Source of the DNA: Mitsuaria sp. GD03876
GTDB lineage: Bacteria > Pseudomonadota > Gammaproteobacteria > Burkholderiales > Burkholderiaceae_C
NCBI RefSeq assembly: GCF_029840635.1
Contig: NZ_JAOCCU010000010.1
Span: forward strand, 1-64,000
Length of the DNA: 64,000 bases
Reading direction: 5' to 3'
Part shown: in pieces, positions 25,041 through 34,786 of the stretch
Layout of the letters: each line of letters opens with the position of its first letter
Numbering within the stretch: the first letter of the stretch is position 1
Position numbers and translations under genes: made by a program
The notes under the pieces: generated by a model
The model's database searches: none
What the model saw: the letters and a program-made list of their open reading frames with translations, nothing else
Told to the model about the DNA's origin: nothing

Positions 25041-27500
25041 ATGAGTCGAACGAGCGCGCTGCGGCGCTGGACCGTCCGCGGCCTGATCGGGCTGCCCATC
25101 CTGCTGATCGCCGCGGCGATCGCGGCCTGGGCGTCCGTGCGCGCGAGCCTGCCGCAGCTCGACGGCGACGCCGAGATCCCCGGCCTGAGCGCGCCGGTGA
25201 GCCTGGGCCGCGACGAGCGGGGCACGCTGGTGGTCGAGGGCCGCACGCGGCTGGATGTCGCCCGGGGCCTGGGCTACGCGCATGCGCAGGAACGCTTCTT
25301 CGAGATGGACCTGACGCGGCGCTCGGCCGCCGGCGAGCTGTCGGCGCTGTTCGGGGAAAAGGCGCTGGACCGTGACCGGACGCGGCGCGTGCACCGCTTG
25401 CGCGCGCGGCTGACCGACCGCTTCGAGCAGCTCTCCGGCGAGGACCGGCTGCTGCTGCTGGCCTACGCCGAGGGCGTCAACGCCGGGCTGCACGCGCTGC
25501 CGATGCGGCCTTGGCAGTACCTGCTGCTGCGCGCGCGGCCGCAGGACTGGACGCCGGTCGACTCGCTGCTGGTGATCGCGGAGATGTACTTCATGCTGCA
25601 GTCCGGCAGCGTGGAGGTCGGCTTCGAGCGCGCGCTGCTGCGCGAGCGCGCCGGCGACGCCGTCTTCGACTGGCTGTATCCGCGCGGCGGGCGCTGGGAC
25701 GCGGCGCTGGACGGCAGCGAGCTGCCGCCGCCGGCGATCCCGACGCCGGCGCAACTGGACGTGCGCCGCAAGGTGGAGGCGCCGCTCGATGGCGCCAGCA
25801 CCCCCGCCGGAGCGACCGGCGCGACCGGTGCGAGCGGCCCGGCGAGCGCGGTCACGCGCTCCGGCGCGCCGTCCGCCGCGATGCTGACCGCGACCGAGGA
25901 CGACGACAGCGACGGCGACGACGAGCCGCCGGTGATCGGCAGCAACAACTGGGCGGTGGCGGGTTCGCGCACCACGCACGGCGGCGCGATCCTGGCCGAC
26001 GACATGCACCTGGGCCTGGGCGTGCCCAGCATCTGGTACCGCGCGCAGCTCCAGATCGGCGCCGGAGCGAGCGGCGTGCGCGCCGCCGGCGTGACGCTGC
26101 CGGGGCTGCCCGCGCTGGTGGCCGGCTCCAACGGCACGGTGGCCTGGGGCTTCACCAACGCCTACGGCCAGTGGTTCGACTGGGTCGAGGTGCCGGCCGA
26201 CGCGAAGCTCGAGACCCGCACCGAGACGCTGGAGGTCCAGGGCCGGCCGGCGGTGACGATGGAGGTGCGCGAGATCGGCGGCGCGCCGGTGGTGACGGTC
26301 GACGGCCAGCGCCGCTTCGCGCTGCACTGGATCGGCCACCAGGGCGCGGCCTACAACCTCGAGCTGGACCGGATGCTGGGCGTCAAGCACGTCAGCGAGG
26401 CGCTGTCGCTGGCGCAGCGCGCCGGCATGCCGCACCAGAACCTGCTGGCGGCCGACCGCGACGGCCAGATCGGCTGGACGATCGCCGGCCGGTTGTGGGC
26501 GCAGCCGGGCCTGCCCGAGGCCTACGGCCGCTTCGTCGCGCCGTCGGCGATGCGGCGCGACTGGCTCGACCCGGACCGCGCGCCGCAGGTGCTGTCGCCG
26601 GCCCGGGGCCAGCTGTGGACCGCCAACAACCGGCAGCTCGACGGCACGCCGGGCGAGCTGATCGGCGACGGCGGCTTCGACCTCGGCGCCCGCGCGCGCC
26701 AGATCCGCGACCGGCTGTCCGAGCGCGACAAGCACGACGAGGCCTCGATCGGCGCGATCCACGCGGACGACGAGGCGCGATTCCTCAAGACCTGGGCGGC
26801 GCGGCTGCTCGCGGCCGCGCGCACCGACGCGGCCACGCACCCGACGCACAAGGCCTTCGTCCAGCTGCTGGAGAACTGGAACGGCCGCGCCGATGCCGAT
26901 TCCGCCGCCTACCGGCTGGTGCGCCAGGCGCGGCTGCGGGTGCTGGACACGCTGTGGGACGCCTGGACGCTGCCGGCGCTGGGCGAACGGCAGCTCGATC
27001 CGAAGCGCCACATCCGATGGCGCGGGCAGTTCGAGTACAGCGCCGCGCGCGCTGTCGACGAGCGGCCCGCCCACCTGCTGCCGGGCGCCTTCGCGGACTG
27101 GAACGCGCTGCTGCTGGCGCAGCTGGACGGCGCGGCCCGGGAGATCGCGCCGGACGGCAACCTCGGCGCCGCGACCTGGGGCGCGCAGAACGCCAGCCGC
27201 ATCCAGCATCCGCTGGCCAAGGCGATCCCGCTGCTGTCGCGCTGGCTGGACATGCCGTCGGTGCCGCAGTCGGGCGACAGCAACCTGCCGCACGTGGCGG
27301 GCCCGGCGTTCGGGCAGTCGGAGCGGCTGGTGGTGTCGCCCGGGCGCGAGGAACACGGCAGGCTGTCGATGCCCGGCGGGCAGAGCGGCCATCCGATGTC
27401 GCCGTTCTACGGCGCGGGACACCAGGATTGGGTCGAGGGCAAGCCGACGCCGCTGCTGGCCGGGCCGATCGTCCATCGGATCACGGCGCACCGGGACTGA
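25041..27500 (+). CDS. Penicillin acylase family protein (S45 Ntn-hydrolase)
   Basis: An 819-residue precursor of an N-terminal nucleophile hydrolase. It has a membrane helix or signal at about 10-33, an alpha-chain region with RDERGTLVVEGRTRLDVARGLGYAHAQERF-type motifs, and a low-complexity Gly/Ala/Thr spacer (about 255-295). The beta chain begins at GSNNW with Ser301 as predicted nucleophile after self-cleavage. The beta chain keeps ADDMHLGL, GLPALVAGSNG and QNLLAADRDG. Substrates of the family include acyl-homoserine lactones and beta-lactam side chains; which applies is unknown. The ATG at 25041 has TGGAG six bases upstream; an in-frame ATG at 24999 does not. Confidence 0.9.
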   Translation: MSRTSALRRWTVRGLIGLPILLIAAAIAAWASVRASLPQLDGDAEIPGLSAPVSLGRDERGTLVVEGRTRLDVARGLGYAHAQERFFEMDLTRRSAAGELSALFGEKALDRDRTRRVHRLRARLTDRFEQLSGEDRLLLLAYAEGVNAGLHALPMRPWQYLLLRARPQDWTPVDSLLVIAEMYFMLQSGSVEVGFERALLRERAGDAVFDWLYPRGGRWDAALDGSELPPPAIPTPAQLDVRRKVEAPLDGASTPAGATGATGASGPASAVTRSGAPSAAMLTATEDDDSDGDDEPPVIGSNNWAVAGSRTTHGGAILADDMHLGLGVPSIWYRAQLQIGAGASGVRAAGVTLPGLPALVAGSNGTVAWGFTNAYGQWFDWVEVPADAKLETRTETLEVQGRPAVTMEVREIGGAPVVTVDGQRRFALHWIGHQGAAYNLELDRMLGVKHVSEALSLAQRAGMPHQNLLAADRDGQIGWTIAGRLWAQPGLPEAYGRFVAPSAMRRDWLDPDRAPQVLSPARGQLWTANNRQLDGTPGELIGDGGFDLGARARQIRDRLSERDKHDEASIGAIHADDEARFLKTWAARLLAAARTDAATHPTHKAFVQLLENWNGRADADSAAYRLVRQARLRVLDTLWDAWTLPALGERQLDPKRHIRWRGQFEYSAARAVDERPAHLLPGAFADWNALLLAQLDGAAREIAPDGNLGAATWGAQNASRIQHPLAKAIPLLSRWLDMPSVPQSGDSNLPHVAGPAFGQSERLVVSPGREEHGRLSMPGGQSGHPMSPFYGAGHQDWVEGKPTPLLAGPIVHRITAHRD

Positions 27501-27511
27501 AGGGGACCGCG

Positions 27512-28726
27512 CTAGGTCGGCGTCGGCACGTTGAACACCTGCCGCAGGTAGGCCAGGAAGGTCTGGTCCTCGCACATCGTCTTGCCGGGGCTGTCGGACA
27601 GCTTGGCCACCGGCTGCCCGTTGACGTGGGTCAGCTTGATGACGATGTTCAGCGTCGGCAGCCCGACGTCGTTGCTGAGCTGCGTGCCGATGCCGAAGCC
27701 GAGCTGCACCCGGTCCGCGAAGTGCCGGTACAGCGACAGCGCCTTGGGCATGTCCAGCGCGTCGGAGAAGACCAGGCGCTTGGTGTTGGCGTCGATGCGC
27801 AGCTTGTCGTAGTGCGCCAGCGCCTTCTCGCCCCATTCGACGGGATCGCCCGAGTCGTGGCGCAGCCCGTCGAACAGCTTGGCGAAGTACAGGTCGAAGT
27901 CGGCCAGGAACGCGTCCATGCCGATCACGTCGGTCAGCGCGATGCCCAGGTCGCCGCGGTACTCCTGCACCCAGTCCTCGAGCGCGGCCTTCTGGTGGTC
28001 GCGCAGCCGCACGCCGGTGGCCTGGTAGGCCTGCAGGTACTCGTGCGCCATCGTGCCGATCGGGATCAGGCCCAGCTCCTTGGCCAGCAGCACGTTGGAC
28101 GTGCCGCGGAAGGTCTGCGGCAGCTCGTCGCGCAACGTGCGCAACACCTCCTCGTGCCAGGCGCCGGAGAAGCGCCGGCGCAGGCCGAAGTCGAAGAACA
28201 GGAACGGGTGGCGGCGCGGCGCCTCGTCGCGCTCGAAGGCGCGGATCGTCTCGATCTTGCGCGCCAGCCGGCGGCGGCCCTCCTCGATCGCGGCGCCGTG
28301 GTCGAAGCGCCGGAAGTACAGCTCGTTGACCATCGCCAGCACGAAGATCTCGAACCCCATCACGTGCACCTGCGGCCCGCGCACGACGATCTCGAGCCGC
28401 TCGCCGTCGGCGCGCACCGAGATGAAGTCGCGCTGGAACCGGAAGATGCGCAGCAGGTCGATGAAGTCGGGCCGCATGAAGCGCAGGCCGCGCAGGTAGT
28501 CGAGCTCGTCGGCGCGCAAGCTCAGCCCGCACAGGTGGTCGATCTCGCGCTCCAGGTCCGGCACCAGCTCCGCGAGCGGGTACTGCGGCGTGTTGCGGCA
28601 GGCGAAGCGGTACTCGGCCTGCGCCTGCGGATGGCGATGCAGCATCGCCTGCCACATCGTGAACTTGTAGAGGTCGGTCTCCAGCAGGCTGCGGATCACC
28701 GGGGCATCGGTCGAGGGACGGCTCAT
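27512..28726 (-). CDS. pncB: Nicotinate phosphoribosyltransferase
   Basis: A 404-residue enzyme that converts nicotinate and PRPP to nicotinate mononucleotide in NAD salvage. Diagnostic segments include [20 protein letters not shown] near the start, [23 protein letters not shown] (catalytic His region), [11 protein letters not shown] and [12 protein letters not shown] (phosphate-binding). The start at 28726 (MSRPSTD) fits the family; the frame is open to 28837 without support. It is convergent with the penicillin-acylase gene, 11 bases apart. Confidence 0.95.
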   Translation of the reverse strand: MSRPSTDAPVIRSLLETDLYKFTMWQAMLHRHPQAQAEYRFACRNTPQYPLAELVPDLEREIDHLCGLSLRADELDYLRGLRFMRPDFIDLLRIFRFQRDFISVRADGERLEIVVRGPQVHVMGFEIFVLAMVNELYFRRFDHGAAIEEGRRRLARKIETIRAFERDEAPRRHPFLFFDFGLRRRFSGAWHEEVLRTLRDELPQTFRGTSNVLLAKELGLIPIGTMAHEYLQAYQATGVRLRDHQKAALEDWVQEYRGDLGIALTDVIGMDAFLADFDLYFAKLFDGLRHDSGDPVEWGEKALAHYDKLRIDANTKRLVFSDALDMPKALSLYRHFADRVQLGFGIGTQLSNDVGLPTLNIVIKLTHVNGQPVAKLSDSPGKTMCEDQTFLAYLRQVFNVPTPT

Positions 28727-28785
28727 GGGCGGGGAATGTAGCGGCTCGGCGATGATGGCGCCTTCGCCCGACCGACGAGACCCTC

Positions 28786-29613
28786 GTGCCGCCTCCCCCT
28801 GCCCTCGCCCGCCGCGCCGCGCGGCTCCTGCGCGCACTCGCGCCGCTGGCCGCCGCCGCCGCGCAGGCCCAGGTGCCCATCGCCATCGACTCGCCGCCCA
28901 AGCCGGACGTCGCGATGAAGATGGTCTACGGCGGCAACGCCTGGCGCGACGCGAAGGTCGCCGCCTTCTTCGGCGGCCGCTCGCCGACGCTGCGCGCCGA
29001 GGTGCGCGAGGTCTTCCGCGCCCGCTACGTGGAACGCGACGTCGACAAGCTGATGCTGGTCTACCAACTCACGCCGGGGCCGCGCGAGCAGTTCCGCTGC
29101 GCCGCGTGCGTGCCGGCGCTCGGCGCGGCGGTGCTGGCCGCCGACGCGCAGGGCCGCTGGCAGCTGCGCGCCAAGGGACTGCTGCTGATGCCGGGCGCGC
29201 CGGGCTCGGGCGACGAGGACCTGCAGCTGCTGCAGCTCGACGACCAGCGCTGGGCGCTGCGCAGCCGCCGGCACGACATCGACCGCGGCCGCGAATCGCG
29301 CGGCGAGCGGCTGCTGCTGGAACGCGGCGGCGAGGTGCAGCTCGCGGCCGAGCTCGGCTTCGACGACAAGCCCGGCCCGCTGGCCTGCGGCGCGGGCGCG
29401 GCGCCGCAGACCTCGGGCGTCAGCGTGCTGAGTCCGGGCCGCGGGCCGCGCGTGGAGATCGTGCTGCGCTTCAACGAGGGCGACTGCCCGTCGCCGCGGC
29501 CGGTGGTGCAGCGCACGCGGATCGAGTTGATCGACGACCGCTTCCAACTCGTGCCGGACGCCCCGGAGCCGGACGACGACCCCGGCCCCGCCGCGTCGGC
29601 GCCCCCGCCCTGA
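28786..29613 (+). CDS. Exported protein of unknown function (275 residues)
   Basis: Not recognised. It starts at a GTG (28786) and begins with an Arg-rich n-region, an Ala/Leu hydrophobic core and an AQAQ cleavage site, so it is probably periplasmic. The mature part has three cysteines near CAACVP and ACGAG and a fourth near GDCPS, and ends in an acidic Asp/Pro/Ala tail. It is divergent from pncB with 59 bases between starts. No conserved motif indicates a function. Confidence 0.65.
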   Translation: MPPPPALARRAARLLRALAPLAAAAAQAQVPIAIDSPPKPDVAMKMVYGGNAWRDAKVAAFFGGRSPTLRAEVREVFRARYVERDVDKLMLVYQLTPGPREQFRCAACVPALGAAVLAADAQGRWQLRAKGLLLMPGAPGSGDEDLQLLQLDDQRWALRSRRHDIDRGRESRGERLLLERGGEVQLAAELGFDDKPGPLACGAGAAPQTSGVSVLSPGRGPRVEIVLRFNEGDCPSPRPVVQRTRIELIDDRFQLVPDAPEPDDDPGPAASAPPP

Positions 29614-29683
29614 TCCCGCGCTGATCACACGTCGATCGCGGCGCCCCTCGGCTGCCTCTCTGGCGCCCGCGGGCTCATGCCCG

Positions 29684-30109
29684 TCATCCCAGCTTGTAGG
29701 TCTGCAGGTGGATGCTGGTCTCGGTCGCGCCGATGCCCTTGATCAGGCGCACCCGCTCCAGGATCTCCGCCAGCTCCTGGAGGTTGTCGGCGCGCAACTC
29801 GGCCAGCAGGTCCCAGCGTCCATTCGTGTCGAACAGGCCCGCCACGCCGGGCTCGCCCAGCAGGATGCCGACGACTTCGCGGGTGCGGTTGCCCTCCACG
29901 GCGATGCTCATCCACGCGGCGATGTGCGGCTGGGCCACGTCCGCGCGCAGCTTGACCGTGTAGCCGACGATCTGTCCGCTGTCCTCCAGCCGGGTGAGCC
30001 GGTTGGTCACCGTCCCGCGCGACACCTTGAGCTTGTGCGCCAGCGTGGCGATGCTGGCCCGCGCGTCCTGGCGCAGCAGCGCGATCAGTTGATGGTCGAG
30101 GGTGTCCAT
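29684..30109 (-). CDS. Lrp/AsnC family transcriptional regulator
   Basis: A 141-residue Lrp/AsnC regulator with an N-terminal helix-turn-helix (DHQLIALLRQDARASIATLA, then KVSRGTVTNRLTRLEDSG) and a C-terminal RAM effector domain (GEPGVAGLFDTNGRWDLLAE). These respond to amino acids. The start at 30109 (MDTLDHQ) matches the family and has GGAG just upstream; the frame is open to 30190. It is divergent from ornithine cyclodeaminase, which it most likely controls, using ornithine, lysine or arginine as signal (inference). Confidence 0.92.
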   Translation of the reverse strand: MDTLDHQLIALLRQDARASIATLAHKLKVSRGTVTNRLTRLEDSGQIVGYTVKLRADVAQPHIAAWMSIAVEGNRTREVVGILLGEPGVAGLFDTNGRWDLLAELRADNLQELAEILERVRLIKGIGATETSIHLQTYKLG

Positions 30110-30183
30110 GGGGCTCCGTCCACGCTGTTCGCTGGATGCACCACGATGGCGCATCGCGCGCACAGCGCCCAGGGTTAACCCGG

Positions 30184-30219
30184 ATTTCACGTCAAAACGT
30201 CAATCGACTCTGACGAAAT
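30184..30219. promoter_or_regulatory. Inverted repeat in the Lrp/ornithine cyclodeaminase divergent region
   Basis: ATTTCACGTCA (30184-30194) faces TGACGAAAT (30211-30219), an inverted repeat with a two-base insertion in one arm and an AT-rich centre. Two further ACGTC(A) elements lie between. Position and symmetry fit an Lrp-type operator serving both genes. Confidence 0.5.
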
Positions 30220-30301
30220 GCACAGGCGTCTTCGATTATTGATCAGTTCTTTGGCTTCCTGCTGACAGGCGGATCCGAAGAATGGAGGCATTCCCACTGC
30301 G

Positions 30302-31378
30302 ATGAGATCGCCGATGACGACCCTCCTGCTCACCCTCGACGTCGCCCGCGTCGTCCGCCACGACGGCCTGGCCACCACGTTCGAGACCCTCGCCCGCTAC
30401 ATCGCCGACGACTACGTCCGGTGGAGCGAATTCGACAAGAGCGCCCGCACCGCCAACCACTCCGAGGACGGCGTGATCGAGCTGATGCCGATCTCCGACA
30501 CCTCGCAGTTCAGCTTCAAGTACGTCAACGGTCACCCCAAAAACCACCGCGTGGGCCTGCCCACCGTCATGGCTTTCGGCGTGCTCGCGGATGTCGCCAC
30601 CGGCACGCCGACGCTGCTGTCGGAACTGACGCTCAGCACGGCGCTGCGCACCGCGGCCACCTCGGCGCTGGCGGCGCGTTCGCTGGCCCGCCAGGGATCG
30701 CGCTCGATGGCGCTGATCGGCAACGGCGCGCAGGCCGAGTTCCAGGCGCTGGCCTTCCATTACCTGCTCGGCATCACCGAGATCCGCCTGTTCGACGTCG
30801 ACCCGGCCGCGACCGACAAGCTGGTCCGCCACCTGTCGCGCATCGACGGCCTGACGCTGGTCCGCGCCCGCGACACCGCCGAGGCGGTGCGCGGCGCCGA
30901 CATCGTCACCACCGTCACCGCCGACAAGCGCAACGCGACGATCCTGACGCCGGAGATGGTCGAGCCCGGCATGCACATCAACGGCGTCGGCGGCGACTGC
31001 CCGGGCAAGACCGAGCTGCACCGCGGCGTGCTGGAGCGCGCCAGCGTGTTCGTCGAGTACGAGCCGCAGTCGCGCATCGAGGGCGACGTGCAGCAGATGC
31101 CGGCCGATTTCCCGGTCACCGAGTTCTGGCGCGTGCTGCGCGGCGAGGCCCCGGCGCGCCGCTCGGCCGAGGAGGTCACCGTGTTCGACTCGGTCGGCTT
31201 CGCGCTGGAGGACTTCGCGACGCTGCGCTGGCTGGGCGACCGCGCCCAGGCGCTGGGACTGGGCCGTCAGCTGGCGCTGGTGCCGGACATGGCCGATCCG
31301 AAGGACCTGTTCGGCGAGCTCGGCCTGCCGACCGCGCCGGCGGCCGCGGAAGCCCGCCCGGCGGCCGTCGCCGCCTGA
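30302..31378 (+). CDS. Ornithine cyclodeaminase family protein
   Basis: A 358-residue NAD-dependent enzyme of the ornithine cyclodeaminase/mu-crystallin family, which converts ornithine to proline and ammonia. It has the substrate-binding FKYVNGHPKN, the Rossmann GNGAQAEFQALAF, and the INGVGGDCPGKTEL region typical of true ornithine cyclodeaminases. A GGAGG lies 13 bases before the ATG at 30302; a second ATG at 30314 is possible but farther away. It is divergent from the Lrp-type gene, fitting amino-acid-induced expression. Confidence 0.9.
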   Translation: MRSPMTTLLLTLDVARVVRHDGLATTFETLARYIADDYVRWSEFDKSARTANHSEDGVIELMPISDTSQFSFKYVNGHPKNHRVGLPTVMAFGVLADVATGTPTLLSELTLSTALRTAATSALAARSLARQGSRSMALIGNGAQAEFQALAFHYLLGITEIRLFDVDPAATDKLVRHLSRIDGLTLVRARDTAEAVRGADIVTTVTADKRNATILTPEMVEPGMHINGVGGDCPGKTELHRGVLERASVFVEYEPQSRIEGDVQQMPADFPVTEFWRVLRGEAPARRSAEEVTVFDSVGFALEDFATLRWLGDRAQALGLGRQLALVPDMADPKDLFGELGLPTAPAAAEARPAAVAA

Positions 31379-31471
31379 GGTCGCGGCGACCCGCGCCGTG
31401 ATCGGGAGGCTCCGCTGACGAGCCCCGGACGGCACCCACCCCATGAGGCGCGCTCGTAAGATGCGCGCCTC

Positions 31472-32392
31472 ATGCTTTATGCCCCTCTCCTCAAGGAAAT
31501 CGGCCGCGGCGCCCGAGGCGCCCGCGACCTGACGCGCGACCAAGCCCGCGAGTTGTTCGGCCAGTTGCTCGACGGCACGGTGCCGGACCTGGAGCGCGGC
31601 GCGATCCTCATCGCGATGCGCATCAAGGGCGAAAGCCTCGAGGAGCTGCTCGGCTTCGTCGAGGCGATGCAGGCCGGCGCGGCCCGCGTCGAAGCCCCGG
31701 CGGGTCCCCGGACCGTCGTGCTGCCGACCTTCAACGGCGCCCGCAAGCAGGCCAACCTGATGCCGCTGGTGGCGATGCTGCTGGCGCGCGACGGCATCCC
31801 GGTGCTGATCCATGGCCGGCACGACTTCGACAGCCGCATCAGCCCCTTCGAACTGTTCGAGGCGCTCGGGTTGCCGGTGGCGGCGGACGTCGCCGAAGCG
31901 GGCCGGCGGCTGGCCGCCGATCGCCTGGCCATCCTGCCGACCGCCGCGATCCACCCCGGCCTGGACGCCATGATGGCGCTGCGCCCTCGCCTGGGCCTGC
32001 GCAACAGCAGCCACAGCGTGGCCAAGCTGCTCGATCCGCTGCCCGGCCGCAGCGTGCGCGTGGTCGCGGTCACCCATCCCGAGTACGTCGACAGCATGGG
32101 CGAGGCGCTTCCGGCGCTCAGCGCCGACGGCGGCAGCGCGTTGCTGATGCGCGCCAGCGAGGGCGAGGCCTACCTGCACCTGCGCCGCAAGGCCCACCTG
32201 CAAGGCTTCGCGAACGGGCAAGCGCTCGATCTCAACCCGGCAAGCAACGAGGACCTGGACTGGCCGCTCTCCCCCGCCTGCGAGCCCGCGGCGAACGCGG
32301 CGTTGATCCGGGCGATCCTCGACGGGATTGAGCCGTTGCCGCCCCGCATCGCCGATCAGATCGCGGCGCTGCGTCGGCTGGCCACCGGCTGA
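31472..32392 (+). CDS. ybiB: DNA-binding protein YbiB (TrpD2 family)
   Basis: A 306-residue protein related to anthranilate phosphoribosyltransferase (TrpD), the YbiB/TrpD2 group. It keeps the helical N-terminal domain (LTRDQARELFGQLLDGTVPDLERGAILIAMRIKGES) but lacks an intact phosphoribosyl-binding GTGGD motif; the equivalent segment reads VLPTFNGARKQANL. E. coli YbiB binds nucleic acid without sequence preference and is LexA-regulated. In Burkholderiales it often sits just upstream of the sulfite reductase genes, as here. Confidence 0.88.
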   Translation: MLYAPLLKEIGRGARGARDLTRDQARELFGQLLDGTVPDLERGAILIAMRIKGESLEELLGFVEAMQAGAARVEAPAGPRTVVLPTFNGARKQANLMPLVAMLLARDGIPVLIHGRHDFDSRISPFELFEALGLPVAADVAEAGRRLAADRLAILPTAAIHPGLDAMMALRPRLGLRNSSHSVAKLLDPLPGRSVRVVAVTHPEYVDSMGEALPALSADGGSALLMRASEGEAYLHLRRKAHLQGFANGQALDLNPASNEDLDWPLSPACEPAANAALIRAILDGIEPLPPRIADQIAALRRLATG

Positions 32393-32437
32393 GGGGCGAA
32401 AGCGGGCGGGATGAGGCGCTTTGCAACCCCGCTCATA

Positions 32438-32490
32438 TGCTTATTCACCCATAAGCAATCTACGAATTTGTAGTTCTCATATATATAAAG
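32438..32490 (+). promoter_or_regulatory. Probable regulated promoter region of the cys operon
   Basis: An AT-rich stretch in GC-rich surroundings. It contains a perfect inverted repeat TGCTTAT-N6-ATAAGCA (32438-32457) and a TATATATAAA tract (32480-32489) that could supply the -10. No good -35 is visible, which suits an activator-dependent promoter. CysB-type regulators activate such operons; CysB binding here is inference. Confidence 0.6.
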
Positions 32491-32590
32491 CGTTCATAGA
32501 GTCCAGACTCCCGGCCAGCCCAGGGCGCCAGCCGCGGTGTCAGATGACGCGGCGGGCCCTTCATGAAACCCCGCCGGACCCGCTGACGCC

Positions 32591-34282
32591 ATGTACGCCT
32601 ACACCGATTTCGACCGCCAGTTCGTCCACGCCCGCGCCGCGCAATTCCGCGACCAGCTCGAACGCCACCTGGCCGGCCAGCTCCCAGACGACGACTTCCG
32701 CGCGCTGCGCCTGCAGAACGGCTGGTACATCCAGCGCCACGCGCCGATGCTGCGCATCGCCGTGCCCTACGGCGTGCTGTCGTCGACGCAACTGCGCCAG
32801 CTGGCCCGCATCGCCCGCGAGCACGACCGCGGCTACGGCCACTTCACCACGCGCCAGAACCTGCAGTTCAACTGGATCCCGCTGCCGCAGTCGGCCGACG
32901 TGATGGACCTGCTGGCCGATGTCGACATGCACGGCATCCAGACCAGCGGCAACTGCATCCGCAACATCACCAGCGACGTCACCGCCGGCGTGGCCGCCGA
33001 CGAGCTGATCGACCCGCGCCCCTATGCCGAGGTGCTGCGCCAGTGGTCGACGCTGCATCCGGAATTCGCCTTCCTGCCGCGCAAGTTCAAGATCGCGATC
33101 TCCGGCGCGAAGGAAGACCGCGCCGCCATCGCCTGGCACGACATCGGCCTGCAGCTGCGCCAGGACGACGCCGGCCAGGTCGGTTTCCAGGTCTTCGTCG
33201 GCGGCGGCATGGGCCGCACGCCGATCGTCGGCCAGGAGATCCACGCCTTCGTGCCGTGGCAGGACATCCTGCTGTACCTCGAGGCGATCGTGCGCACGTA
33301 CAACCGCTTCGGCCGCCGCGACAACATGTACAAGGCGCGCATCAAGATCCTGGTGAAGGCCGAGGGCCAGGCCTTCTTCGACGCCGTCAACGCCGAGTAC
33401 CAGGCGATCCTGAGCGACGACGCCGGCAGCCATGAGCAGCGCATCCCCGAGGCCGAGCTGGCGCGCGTCGCCGCGAGCTTCGTCGAGCCGGCCGGCGTCG
33501 CGCCGGCCGCCTCGATCGACATCCTCGAAGGCGCGTCCCCGGCCTACCGCCGCTGGCTCGAGCGCAACGTCCACGCGCACCGCGTCGGCGGCTACCGCTC
33601 GGTGACGCTGTCGCTCAAGCGCGTCGGCCTGCCGCCGGGCGACATCACCGACGCGCAGATGGACGCCGCCGCCGCGCTGTCCGACCGCTACAGCCACGGC
33701 GAGCTGCGCGTGTCCCACGACCAGAACCTGCTGCTGCCCTGGGTCCGCGAGAGCGACCTGCCCGCGCTGTTCGAGGCCGCGAAGGAACACGGTTTCGCGA
33801 CCCCGAACATCGGCCTGCTGACCGACATGATCGTCTGCCCCGGCGGCGACTTCTGCGCGCTGGCCAACGCGCGCTCGATCCCGGTGGCGACCGAGATCAC
33901 CGAGCGCTTCCAGGACCTGGACGAGCTCTGGGACATCGGCGACATCGACCTGCACATCAGCGGCTGCATCAACAGCTGCGGCCACCACCACAGCGGCCAC
34001 ATCGGCGTGCTCGGCGTCGACAAGGACGGCAGCGAGTGGTACCAGATCACGTTGGGCGGCTCGGACGGCTCGACGCTGTCGGGCACCGCGGTGCCGGGCA
34101 AGGTGATCGGCCCGTCCTTCGCCGCCGACGAGGCCGCCGACGCGGTCGAGGCCGTGATCGCCACCTACCGCCGCGAGCGCGAGGCCGGCGAGCGTTTCCT
34201 CCAGACGGTCCGCCGCATCGGGCTGGACGCCTTCAAGCAGGCGACCAACGCGATCCGCCGCTCCACCGCTGTCCAACACTGA
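32591..34282 (+). CDS. cysI: Sulfite reductase hemoprotein (ferredoxin-type nitrite/sulfite reductase)
   Basis: A 563-residue siroheme/[4Fe-4S] enzyme that reduces sulfite to sulfide with six electrons. The four cluster/siroheme cysteines are at 416, 422, 459 and 463 (CPGGDFC and CINSC), in the family C-x5-C...C-x3-C pattern. The N-terminal substrate region RGYGHFTTRQNLQFNW is present. It is the first gene of the sulfate assimilation operon. No cysJ flavoprotein is present; a ferredoxin and a ferredoxin-NADP reductase at the end of the cluster may supply electrons. Nitrite as substrate is less likely in this context. Confidence 0.93.
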   Translation: MYAYTDFDRQFVHARAAQFRDQLERHLAGQLPDDDFRALRLQNGWYIQRHAPMLRIAVPYGVLSSTQLRQLARIAREHDRGYGHFTTRQNLQFNWIPLPQSADVMDLLADVDMHGIQTSGNCIRNITSDVTAGVAADELIDPRPYAEVLRQWSTLHPEFAFLPRKFKIAISGAKEDRAAIAWHDIGLQLRQDDAGQVGFQVFVGGGMGRTPIVGQEIHAFVPWQDILLYLEAIVRTYNRFGRRDNMYKARIKILVKAEGQAFFDAVNAEYQAILSDDAGSHEQRIPEAELARVAASFVEPAGVAPAASIDILEGASPAYRRWLERNVHAHRVGGYRSVTLSLKRVGLPPGDITDAQMDAAAALSDRYSHGELRVSHDQNLLLPWVRESDLPALFEAAKEHGFATPNIGLLTDMIVCPGGDFCALANARSIPVATEITERFQDLDELWDIGDIDLHISGCINSCGHHHSGHIGVLGVDKDGSEWYQITLGGSDGSTLSGTAVPGKVIGPSFAADEAADAVEAVIATYRREREAGERFLQTVRRIGLDAFKQATNAIRRSTAVQH

Positions 34283-34293
34283 GCGCCGTCATC

Positions 34294-34785
34294 ATGAAGT
34301 TCGTCTCCAAGGCCCAAGACCCCTGGCACACCTGCGCCGGCGAGGACGGCCCGCAACCGCATCCGGCCGCCGCCGACCACAAGCTGCTGACGCTCGAGCA
34401 GTGGCATGCCGTGCGCGACACCTGGCCCGACGGCCTGGCCACCGGCGTGATCCTGCCCAACGACCTCGACGTGATGGAGCTCAAGGCCGACCTGCCGCGC
34501 CTGGCGCTGGTGGTGCTGCAGTTCCCGAAGTGGGTCGACGGCCGCGCCTACAGCCAGGCGCACGTGCTGCGCTCGCGGCTGCGCTTCGCCGGCGAGGTCC
34601 GCGCGATCGGCGAGGTGCTGGTCGACATGCTCCCGCTGCTGCAGCGCTGCGGCGTCGACGCGGTCCAGCTGCGCGGCGACCAGAACCAGGCAGCGGCCGA
34701 GCGCGCGCTGGGCTTCTTCCCCGGCCATTACCAGGCGGACGTCAACGAGACGCGCCCGCTGTTCGCCCGCAAGGCGGAGGCCTGA
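34294..34785 (+). CDS. DUF934 family protein of sulfite reduction
   Basis: A 163-residue protein of the DUF934 family, nearly always found between cysI and cysH in beta-proteobacteria. It has the typical GVILPNDLDVMELKADLPRL, VLQFPKWVDGRAYSQA, LRFAGEVRAIGEVLVDMLPLLQRCG and FFPGHYQ segments. It is thought to assist sulfite reductase, but its biochemistry is not established. The ATG at 34294 is 11 bases after cysI. The frame is open further upstream within cysI but the family starts here. Confidence 0.92.
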   Translation: MKFVSKAQDPWHTCAGEDGPQPHPAAADHKLLTLEQWHAVRDTWPDGLATGVILPNDLDVMELKADLPRLALVVLQFPKWVDGRAYSQAHVLRSRLRFAGEVRAIGEVLVDMLPLLQRCGVDAVQLRGDQNQAAAERALGFFPGHYQADVNETRPLFARKAEA

Positions 34786-34786
34786 G

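Noticed and set aside
24963-28901. Upstream continuation of the patatin frame to 28901
   Set aside because: The open frame crosses the penicillin-acylase and pncB genes; only the part from 24962 shows a signal peptide and patatin motifs.
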